Source: DASVEG01 sp035540495 | GTDB lineage: Bacteria; Actinomycetota; Acidimicrobiia; Acidimicrobiales; CADCTF01 | Direction: 5' to 3' | Assembly: GCA_035540495.1 (NCBI GenBank) | Contig: DATLGL010000052.1 | Span: forward strand, 1-41,956 | Length of the DNA: 41,956 nucleotides | Shown here: positions 9,018-15,869 of the stretch, in pieces | Layout: every line of letters starts with the position of its first letter | Numbering within the stretch: position 1 is the stretch's first letter | Program-made: the position numbers and the translations under genes | Notes under the pieces: model-generated | Told to the model about the DNA's origin: nothing | The model's database searches: none | Seen by the model: the letters and a program-made list of their open reading frames with translations, nothing else

Positions 9018-10397
9018 GTGATTCCCGAGCGACTGGGGCCGCTGGTCGACCAGACCAGGCAGATCGCCGACCTGTTCGCAGGCTCGGGGCACCGCCTGTA
9101 CCTCGTCGGCGGCATCGTGCGCGATGCCATCCTCGGCCGCCTCCACGACGCCAACGACCTCGACTTCACGACCGACGCACGTCCCGACGACATCGAGCGG
9201 CTCCTGTCGAGGTGGGCCGACGCCGTTTGGACGCAAGGGAAGCGCTTCGGGACGATCGGGGCGAAGCAAGGTGATCTCGTCGTCGAGATCACGACCCACC
9301 GGGCCGAGGCGTACACGCCCGACAGCCGCAAGCCGGACGTCGCGTTCAGCGACTCGATTGCGGCCGACCTCAGCCGGCGTGACTTCACGGTCAACGCCAT
9401 GGCACTGCGCCTGCCCGACCTCGAGCTGATCGATCCGTACGGGGGGCTCAGCGATCTGGGCTCGCACCGGCTGCGCACGCCGATCGCACCCGAGGAGTCG
9501 TTCAGCGACGACCCCCTGCGGATGCTCCGGGCCGCCCGGTTCCTCGCCGGCTACGACCTCAAGCCGGATCCCGATCTCGTCGAGGCGGTCGAGCGCATGC
9601 ACCAGCGCCTCGAGATCGTGTCCGCGGAGCGGATCCGGGACGAGTTCGACAAGCTGGTGGTCGTCGAACGTCCCAGCGCCGGTCTCTGGTTCCTCGTCGA
9701 CACCGGCCTCGCCGACGTGTTCCTGCCCGAGCTCCCGGCGCTCGCCCTCGAGCAGGACCCGATCCACCGCCACAAGGACGTGCTCGCCCACACGATCGCG
9801 GTGGTCGAGAACACCAGCACCGACCGCATCCTCCGCCTCGCCGCGCTCTTCCACGACGTCGGCAAGCCGAAGACCCGCTCGATCGGGCCGCGAGGCGTCT
9901 CGTTCCACCACCACGAGGTCGTCGGCGCGCGGATGACGCGCGAGCGCATGCGGGCCATGAAGTACTCGAACGACGACATCGAGGTCGTCAGCCGGCTCGT
10001 CGAGCTCCACCTGCGCTTCCACACGTACAAGATGGGGTGGACCGACAGCGCCATCCGCCGCTACGTCCGCGACGCCGGTCCGCTGCTCGAACGCCTCAAC
10101 GAGCTGACCCGCTGCGATTGCACCACCCGGAACAGACGGCGGGCGCAGGAGCTGGCGGAGCGGATGGACCAGCTCGAGCGGGAGATCGCCCGCCTGCGCG
10201 AGCAGGAGGAGATCGACGCCATCCGTCCGGATCTCGACGGCAAGCAGGTCATGGACCACCTCGGCGTGCGTCCGGGTCCGCTCGTGGGCAAGGCCCTCGA
10301 CCACCTCCTCGAGCTGCGCATGGAGCACGGCCCGCTCGGGGCGGATGCCGCGTATCGGGCGCTTGACGAGTGGTGGGAGGAGAACCGCCCCTCCTGA
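9018..10397 (+). CDS. pcnA: CCA tRNA nucleotidyltransferase (PcnA/Cca family)
   Basis: 459 residues. The head domain carries LYLVGGIVRDAILGR, then the catalytic carboxylates in NDLDFTTDA (the DxD of class II nucleotidyltransferases) and RRDFTVNAMAL. An RNA-binding region follows, and an HD-type phosphohydrolase domain is seen as ALFHDVGKPKTRS (about residues 278-290) with HHHEVVGA. The enzyme adds or repairs the 3' CCA of tRNA; the HD domain fits actinobacterial Rv3907c-like proteins. GTG at 9018 gives VIPERLGPL; an in-frame ATG at 8994 would add eight residues. In M. tuberculosis pcnA lies beside the NUDIX-Rv3909-murJ operon and is divergent from it, and the same polarity holds here with three genes inserted between. 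Confidence 0.95.
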   Translation: MIPERLGPLVDQTRQIADLFAGSGHRLYLVGGIVRDAILGRLHDANDLDFTTDARPDDIERLLSRWADAVWTQGKRFGTIGAKQGDLVVEITTHRAEAYTPDSRKPDVAFSDSIAADLSRRDFTVNAMALRLPDLELIDPYGGLSDLGSHRLRTPIAPEESFSDDPLRMLRAARFLAGYDLKPDPDLVEAVERMHQRLEIVSAERIRDEFDKLVVVERPSAGLWFLVDTGLADVFLPELPALALEQDPIHRHKDVLAHTIAVVENTSTDRILRLAALFHDVGKPKTRSIGPRGVSFHHHEVVGARMTRERMRAMKYSNDDIEVVSRLVELHLRFHTYKMGWTDSAIRRYVRDAGPLLERLNELTRCDCTTRNRRRAQELAERMDQLEREIARLREQEEIDAIRPDLDGKQVMDHLGVRPGPLVGKALDHLLELRMEHGPLGADAAYRALDEWWEENRPS

Positions 10398-10447
10398 GGG
10401 GTGGCTGCACCCTTCCCGCCGGCGGCCGCGTCTGGCGCGATGTCTTC

Positions 10448-12781
10448 GTGCGTGTGGGCGACGCTGGCGCGACGGGGCTGTTGGTGAGGTCGACGGTGAG
10501 ACGCCACGTCGTGGCGTTGCTGCTCCTGGTGGTGTCCGGAGCGCTCGCGTTCGGGTTCGTGCTCACGGTTGCAGCAGGTGCGCGGCGCACGAGCACGAGC
10601 TTCGACCGGTTCCGAGCGAGGACGAGCTCGCCCCACGTGATGGTCGGCGGCGTCGGTGACGCCTTGCGGACCGCGGAGCGGCTCTCGAACGGACCCGGCG
10701 TCGCGTCCGCGGGCGGCTTCATGTACTTCCCCGTCGTGCCGCGGAAGCCGGGGGTCGAGCCGATGGTGAACGCAGGAGGCTTCGCCGCGCTGCACGAGTC
10801 GTTCGGGACCGACGTGTACCGCTATCGCGTGCTCGACGGTCGCCGCGCCGACCCCCGGGCAGAGGACGAGATCACGGTGAACGAGGAGCTCGCGGAGCTC
10901 GCAGGCGTCGAGGTGGGCGATCGCGTCGGGCTCGCCTCGATCCAGGACATCGTGCAGACCGAAGCGACCGTTGTCGGGATCCACCTCGGGGAGTTCGACA
11001 TCGGTGCGAACGCGGCCAACCCGGCCGCCCTGTTCACCGCAGCGTTCGCGCGGCGATGGCTTCCGGTCCTCGAGGAGCGTCTCGGCGGCATGCCTCCGCC
11101 TGCGTACCTCGTCCGCCTCCGGGATCCCAGCCCGGCTGGCCAGGCGGAGTTCAGGTCGTGGGCGCGTGGGCAGTTCGGGCCGGAGGCGATGGTGCTCGGA
11201 ACCGAAGACCTCGGAAGCCAGACGGACGATGCCCTCGCGGTGCAGACGCTCGCGCTCGTCGCGCTGGCGGCGGTTTCCGGACTCGCCGCAGTGATCGCGC
11301 TCGGCCAAGCGGTCGATCGCGTCGTGACCACCGCCGCCGGCGACGGCAGAACCGTCGCCGCGCTCGGGATGACCCGCCGCGATCGTGCGCGTGCGCTCGC
11401 CGTTCCGCCTGCGGCTGCCGTCGGCACCGCGGCGGTGTTGGGTCTCCTCGTCGCGATCCTCGCTTCCACCGTCATGCCGCTCGGGTTCGCCCGGCGCATC
11501 GAGCCGGACCCTGGCGTCGACATCGACCTCCTGGTGCTTCCGGCGGTGTCGGCCGCGGGTGTTCTGCTCCTCCTCGTGCAGGTGGGTCGGTCGGCGTGGA
11601 GGCGGGCTGTCGTGGTCGATGCCGACCCGCTGCCGCGGGCACCGAGCCTGCCCTCGCTCGCTTCGATGCCCGCGACGGTGGGAGTCCGGCGCGCGTTGGG
11701 GAGCGGCACGCCGGTGGCTCGCGTGCAGTCGAGATCGACCATCGCCGCGCTGGTGCTCGCGGTGACCGGCGTCGTCGCGGTGGTGACCTTCGTCCGCGGG
11801 CAGGACCAACTGCTGTCGACGCCGCGCGAGCACGGCTGGAACTTCGACGTCATCGCGATGGCGAACGGCGACGAGCCCGGCTCCTTCGACACCTTGCTCG
11901 GCGACGCCGCCCGCTCGCGTGCTGTTGCCGCGTACGGCTCAGTTGGGCTCACGCGCGTCGTCGTGGGTGATGCAGACGTGGACGCGGTGGTCGTCACGAG
12001 CCTCCGCGGCGACGTCCATCCGACGATGGTCGACGGACGAGTCGCCACGGCGGGCGACGAGGTGGTGCTCGGAACGCGCATCGCGCGGGCCCTCGATGTG
12101 GGCGTCGGCGACGAGGTGGTGGTGACCGCGTCGAACGGCGAAGCGACGATGACCGTCACGGGCATCGCGGTCATCCCGATCGTCGGCGAGGGGGAGTTCG
12201 GCCACTCGATCTCCCTGAGCGAAGCCGGCGCCCGCGAGCTGGCGCTCGAGTTCGACATGCAGGGGGTGCTGGCGGACCTCGCGGCTGGAGCGTCCGCAGG
12301 CGACCTGCCGTTCCGAGAGCCTGCGCTCGGTGAGGTCGTCGAGCCGTACCTGCCGCCGTCGTTGGTGAACCTCCAGCGCGCAGGCGACGTGCCGGTGCTG
12401 CTGGCGGCGTTCCTCGCCCTGCTCGGCCTCGCCGCCGTCCTCCACGCACTGATCGTCACGGTCCGCCAGTCGCGACGCGACGTCGCCGTTCTGCAGACGA
12501 TCGGGTTCGTTCGCCGCCAGGTCGTCTCCGCCTTCGCGTGGCAGGCGACGACCTATGCGGTCATCGCCGCAGTCGTGGGCGTACCGCTCGGCTTCGTCAT
12601 CGGCCGGACGGCGTGGTTCGCGACCGCCGGAAGCCTCGGCGTGGAGCGGGTCGTCGCGCTGCCGGTGCTCGGCGCGGCGCTCGTCATCGGGGTGGCATTG
12701 GTTGCGACCAACGCAGCAGCGTCGCTCCCGGCTTGGCGCGCGGCACGGCTTCGACCGGCGCAGGTCTTCCGGAGCGAGTGA
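10448..12781 (+). CDS. FtsX/MacB-type ABC transporter permease
   Basis: About 777 residues with two FtsX-like permease units. The first membrane segment lies near residues 20-42 (VVALLLLVVSGALAFGFVL), followed by the common AGARRT motif and a large extracytoplasmic domain. Three segments lie near residues 270-390, a further one near 430-450, a second periplasmic domain follows, and three C-terminal segments (LLAAFLALLGLAAVLHALIV, YAVIAAVVGVPLGFVIG, VVALPVLGAALVIGVAL) close the protein. Such permeases work in mechanotransmission or lipid/lipoprotein export and need a separate ATPase. No ABC ATPase is encoded anywhere in the window, so the partner is distant or beyond the window. The start is uncertain: GTG at 10448 or 10454 are the best candidates 50 bases after pcnA, whose direction it shares. 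Confidence 0.85.
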   Translation: MRVGDAGATGLLVRSTVRRHVVALLLLVVSGALAFGFVLTVAAGARRTSTSFDRFRARTSSPHVMVGGVGDALRTAERLSNGPGVASAGGFMYFPVVPRKPGVEPMVNAGGFAALHESFGTDVYRYRVLDGRRADPRAEDEITVNEELAELAGVEVGDRVGLASIQDIVQTEATVVGIHLGEFDIGANAANPAALFTAAFARRWLPVLEERLGGMPPPAYLVRLRDPSPAGQAEFRSWARGQFGPEAMVLGTEDLGSQTDDALAVQTLALVALAAVSGLAAVIALGQAVDRVVTTAAGDGRTVAALGMTRRDRARALAVPPAAAVGTAAVLGLLVAILASTVMPLGFARRIEPDPGVDIDLLVLPAVSAAGVLLLLVQVGRSAWRRAVVVDADPLPRAPSLPSLASMPATVGVRRALGSGTPVARVQSRSTIAALVLAVTGVVAVVTFVRGQDQLLSTPREHGWNFDVIAMANGDEPGSFDTLLGDAARSRAVAAYGSVGLTRVVVGDADVDAVVVTSLRGDVHPTMVDGRVATAGDEVVLGTRIARALDVGVGDEVVVTASNGEATMTVTGIAVIPIVGEGEFGHSISLSEAGARELALEFDMQGVLADLAAGASAGDLPFREPALGEVVEPYLPPSLVNLQRAGDVPVLLAAFLALLGLAAVLHALIVTVRQSRRDVAVLQTIGFVRRQVVSAFAWQATTYAVIAAVVGVPLGFVIGRTAWFATAGSLGVERVVALPVLGAALVIGVALVATNAAASLPAWRAARLRPAQVFRSE

Positions 12782-13366
12782 TCAGCCCGCAGCGACCCGA
12801 GCGATCCAGCGGTCGGGCGCGACCTCTTCGAACGGGAAGTCGAGGGTGCGGCCGGACGACCGGTCCCAGTAGAGGTGCGGGTGGTCGACGGGCGTGCGGC
12901 ACAAGACGTGGATGCTCACGCCCACGCCGGGACCCGGGTTCCGGACGCGATGCCATCCCTCCCCGTCCTCGGGCAGCAGGTACGTGATGTCGCCCTGGTG
13001 CCACACGTGGCGCGACGCCTCCACCGGTTCGTCCGCCTCGCCGCCGGCGAAGCGGGTCTCCTCGTCGCCGCCGCGCAGGTAGCCGATCACGCCCCAACAG
13101 CCGTGGAAGTGGACACCGCTCGAGGTCCCTTCGGGAAACACCACGGCGAGGACGTGGAAGCGGCCGTCGGCGTCGGCGTGGAGCAGGTTCCCGACGGCGC
13201 CACCCTCGTACGGCTCCTCCGCCCACGCAGGCACCGGATCGTCCGCGGCCAGCAGGGCCGCCATCGCGGGCCGCATCGCCTCCGCCCGCTCCCGATCGGT
13301 GCTGAACGACGAGTCGTCGAGCGCGGCTTCGACCGCGGCGACGAGGTCGGCGACGGCGGCAGTCAC
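12782..13366 (-). CDS. Cysteine dioxygenase-like cupin protein
   Basis: 194 residues forming one cupin barrel. The metal-site pattern is visible: SSGVHFHGCWGVIGYL with His86 and His88, and GWHRVRN with His139, the classic three-His set of thiol dioxygenases. Thiol dioxygenases use Fe(II) and O2 to turn cysteine or another thiol into a sulfinate; the substrate here is not certain. The sequence belongs to the broad PF05995/COG5553-like group rather than being a close match to characterised Cdo. GTG at 13366 is the first start and gives a hydrophilic helix ahead of the barrel. It is transcribed divergently, with 30 bases between starts, from a D-cysteine desulfhydrase-family gene; both act on small sulfur amino acids in their families, which suggests a shared sulfur-amino-acid breakdown role (inference). 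Confidence 0.82.
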   Translation of the reverse strand: MTAAVADLVAAVEAALDDSSFSTDRERAEAMRPAMAALLAADDPVPAWAEEPYEGGAVGNLLHADADGRFHVLAVVFPEGTSSGVHFHGCWGVIGYLRGGDEETRFAGGEADEPVEASRHVWHQGDITYLLPEDGEGWHRVRNPGPGVGVSIHVLCRTPVDHPHLYWDRSSGRTLDFPFEEVAPDRWIARVAAG

Positions 13367-13396
13367 GGTGGCGAGTCTCGCGGTTACCGTCCGGCC

Positions 13397-14359
13397 GTGC
13401 TCGAACGTGTGCCGCTCCTGTCCGTCGTCCCGACGCCCCTCGAGCCGATGGACCGTCTCGCCGGAGCGCTCGGTCTGCCGCCGGACGTCCTCTTCGTCAA
13501 GCGCGACGACCTGACGGGCGTCGGCGGCGGGGGCAACAAGGCCCGCAAGCTCGAGTTCCTCGCCGCGGATGCACGGGCGCAGGGCTGCGACACCCTCGTC
13601 ACCGGCGGCGGCCGGCAGTCGAACCACGTCCGCATCACCGCGGCGGTCGCGAACCGCCTCGACCTCGGATGCACCGTCGTCCTCAGTGGCGGAGAACCGT
13701 CGGTGCCGACGGGCAACGTCGTGCTCGACTACCTGCTCGGCGCGGAGATCGTGTGGACCGACGCCGCCGACTACTACGCCACCGAGGAAGCGATCGCGCG
13801 CGAGTGCGACCGCCTCGCCGCGGAAGGTCGTACGCCGTACCGGATGCCGATCGGCGGTGCCTCGACCGTCGGCGCGCTCGGGTACGTCGCGTGCGCGCTC
13901 GAACTGACCGATCAGTTGCCGGACCTCACGTCGGTCGTCACCGCCGACGGTTCGGGCGGCACCCACGCAGGACTCGTCGCCGGGCTCGGAGACCACGCCA
14001 AGGTCCTCGGCGTCGACGTGGGCACCCGTCCCGACCTCCTCGACCGTGTGCCGGAGAAGGCCGCGGAAGCCGCGGCTCTCGCAGGGCTGCCGGAACCGAT
14101 CGGCGCCGTACGGCTCGACGTCGACCGCTTCGGCCCCGGTTACGGCGCGCCGACCGACGAGGCGTTGGAGGCGTTGCGCCTCGCCGCTCGCACCGAGGGG
14201 CTCATCCTCGACCCCGTGTACACGGCGAAGGCCATGGCCGGTCTCGTGCACGCGGTTCGGAGTGGCGACATCACCGCGGACGACAAGGTCGTGTTCGTGC
14301 ACACCGGCGGCACGCCCGCGCTGTTCGCTCGGGGCTACGCCGACTGGGTCAGGAGCTAG
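13397..14359 (+). CDS. D-cysteine desulfhydrase / ACC deaminase family PLP enzyme
   Basis: 320 residues, a fold-type II PLP enzyme. The pattern VKRDDLTGVGGGGNKARKLEFL carries the PLP-binding Lys48, and SNHVR follows near residues 74-78; TGGG-RQSNH is the substrate/cofactor loop. The C-terminal FVHTGGTPALF is the family phosphate-loop ending. Members split D-cysteine into pyruvate, H2S and ammonia, or deaminate 1-aminocyclopropane-1-carboxylate, and the two activities cannot be told apart by reading alone. The GTG at 13397 gives VLERVPLLSVVPTPLEP, the expected beginning. It ends at a TAG whose bases are shared with the stop of the convergent methyltransferase gene (CTAG at 14356-14359). Its divergent partner is the cysteine-dioxygenase-like cupin. 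Confidence 0.88.
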   Translation: MLERVPLLSVVPTPLEPMDRLAGALGLPPDVLFVKRDDLTGVGGGGNKARKLEFLAADARAQGCDTLVTGGGRQSNHVRITAAVANRLDLGCTVVLSGGEPSVPTGNVVLDYLLGAEIVWTDAADYYATEEAIARECDRLAAEGRTPYRMPIGGASTVGALGYVACALELTDQLPDLTSVVTADGSGGTHAGLVAGLGDHAKVLGVDVGTRPDLLDRVPEKAAEAAALAGLPEPIGAVRLDVDRFGPGYGAPTDEALEALRLAARTEGLILDPVYTAKAMAGLVHAVRSGDITADDKVVFVHTGGTPALFARGYADWVRS

Positions 14360-15093
14360 ATGCCTTCCTTGCGTGCTCGCACGACGAGCGTGCGCGGCAC
14401 GTAGCGGAACGTCTCCCGCCAAAACCCGGTCCGGGGACCGCTCGGAAGCGGCTCGGGTTCGAGCATCACGTCGACTCGGTAACCCGACCGCAACAGCCCC
14501 ATGTAGAGGTCGGACACCGTGTGGTGGAACGCGACCATCGTCGCGTCGTCGTTCTTCACCTCGATCGGCGCCCGGTCGAAGTACGAACGGCGGACGAGGA
14601 GCGGCTGCTCCGCGTCGTCGTCGATGAGGTCGTAGGCCGGATGGGGGAGCGAGAACACGAGCGGCGCGTTCTGCTTCAGCACCCGATGGACCTGACGGAA
14701 CACGCGGTTCAGGTCTTCGACGTACCAGAACGCGTACGACGAGAACACGAGGTCGATCGACTCGCCCCGCACGAACGCGAGATCGGCGAGGTCGCCGTGA
14801 TGGAGCTCGACCTTGACGCCCTCCCGTTCGCACAGCCGGCGCGCGTGGGCGAGCTGCTCGGACGAGAAGTCGACGCCGATCGCGATCGCTCCTTGCTTCG
14901 CGAACGCGATCGAGCTCTGCGCCGCCCCGCACCCGAGGTCGAGGACCCGCTTGCCCGTCAGGTTGCCGAGCAGCCGGAGGTCGGCCTCGGTGGCGATGTC
15001 GGGGCCGTAGGTGGCGACGTCGGTCGGGAGCTGCGCTCCGGCCTGGTACTCGGATGCGTAGCGATCCCAGGCAGCTGCGTTGTCGAGGGGCAC
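14356..15093 (-). CDS. Class I SAM-dependent methyltransferase
   Basis: 245 residues with a Rossmann-type methyltransferase domain. Motif I is VLDLGCGAAQSSIAFAKQG (about residues 45-63), followed by the acidic end of strand 2 in IGVDFS, motif GDLADLAFV and the strand-4 motif DLVFSSYAFWYVED, with FSLPHPAYD after it. The substrate is unknown. The family resembles actinobacterial proteins of the ubiquinone/menaquinone C-methyltransferase (Methyltransf_11) type, but a small-molecule or lipid target is only a guess. The GTG at 15093 fits the conserved start VPLDNAAAWDRYASEYQ; the longer open frame above it reads into the EEP gene. The gene is divergent from that EEP gene with 45 bases between starts. 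Confidence 0.85.
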   Translation of the reverse strand: MPLDNAAAWDRYASEYQAGAQLPTDVATYGPDIATEADLRLLGNLTGKRVLDLGCGAAQSSIAFAKQGAIAIGVDFSSEQLAHARRLCEREGVKVELHHGDLADLAFVRGESIDLVFSSYAFWYVEDLNRVFRQVHRVLKQNAPLVFSLPHPAYDLIDDDAEQPLLVRRSYFDRAPIEVKNDDATMVAFHHTVSDLYMGLLRSGYRVDVMLEPEPLPSGPRTGFWRETFRYVPRTLVVRARKEGI

Positions 15094-15138
15094 GTCGAGA
15101 AGTTTGCCGTGCGGCCGGCCCTGACAGGATGAACGGCC

Positions 15139-15843
15139 GTGGCCGCCCGCCTGCGTGTCGTCAGCTTCAACATCCAGCACGGGCTGCGCAGCGACGGCTC
15201 ACGGGTCGACGTCGCCCTCACCGGGTCGGTCGCCGCGGGGCTGAAGCCCGACGTGCTCGCCCTCCAAGAGGTCGATCTCGGTGCACCACGATCGAAGTTT
15301 GCGGACGAGGCGGCCGAGATCGCGTCCGCGTGCGGCCTCGAGCACGCGTTCGTTCCCGCGGCGGTGATCGGCGGGGTCGGTCGCTACGGCAACGCCATCG
15401 GGGCGCGTGGCACGCTGACCGACGTCGAGGTCCGCCGCCTGCCCCGCCGGCGGTTCCGGAGCGAACCGAGATCGGTCGGCCTCGCCCGTGCCCATCTGGC
15501 CGGAGGCGTCCAGGTGACCATCGCGGCAACGCACCTGTCGATCCACCGCGAGGAGGTGTTCGATCAGCTGCGGGCGTCCGTTGCGTGGCTGATGGCTCGA
15601 CCCGGCCCCTGGATCTACGTCGGCGACCTCAACCTGCACCCGGAGGAGATCGAGCCGGTGCTGGGCGAGGCCGGCCTCACGGTGGCGGACACCTCGGTTC
15701 CGACGTTCCCTGCGTCGTCACCCCGCATCCGGATCGACCACGTCGCCGTCGGCGGCGGGCTCTCGATCGAGTCGGTGGCGGTCGCGGAGACGACGGCGAG
15801 CGACCACCGCCCGCTCGTGGTCGAGGTCGTAACGCAGGACTAG
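15139..15843 (+). CDS. Endonuclease/exonuclease/phosphatase (EEP) family hydrolase
   Basis: 234 residues, a compact EEP fold. The metal-dependent motifs are in order: RVVSFNIQHG (Asn), LALQEVDLG (metal Glu), ATHLSIH, the catalytic GDLNLHPEE (Asp and Asn), RIDHVAV and the closing SDHRPLVVEV (His). Such enzymes cleave phosphodiester or phosphomonoester bonds in nucleic acids, phospholipids or inositol phosphates; no signal peptide is seen, so it is probably cytoplasmic. GTG at 15139 is the first start and gives VAARLRVVSFN. It is followed 26 bases later by the subtilase gene on the same strand, so the pair may be co-transcribed. Substrate remains open. Confidence 0.87.
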   Translation: MAARLRVVSFNIQHGLRSDGSRVDVALTGSVAAGLKPDVLALQEVDLGAPRSKFADEAAEIASACGLEHAFVPAAVIGGVGRYGNAIGARGTLTDVEVRRLPRRRFRSEPRSVGLARAHLAGGVQVTIAATHLSIHREEVFDQLRASVAWLMARPGPWIYVGDLNLHPEEIEPVLGEAGLTVADTSVPTFPASSPRIRIDHVAVGGGLSIESVAVAETTASDHRPLVVEVVTQD

Positions 15844-15869
15844 TCGTCCTCCGGGCCGAACTCCTGAGT

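Noticed and set aside
12875..13396. Long N-terminal extension of the D-cysteine desulfhydrase-family gene
   Set aside because: It lies antisense to the cupin gene and lacks any family match; GTG 13397 starts the conserved sequence.
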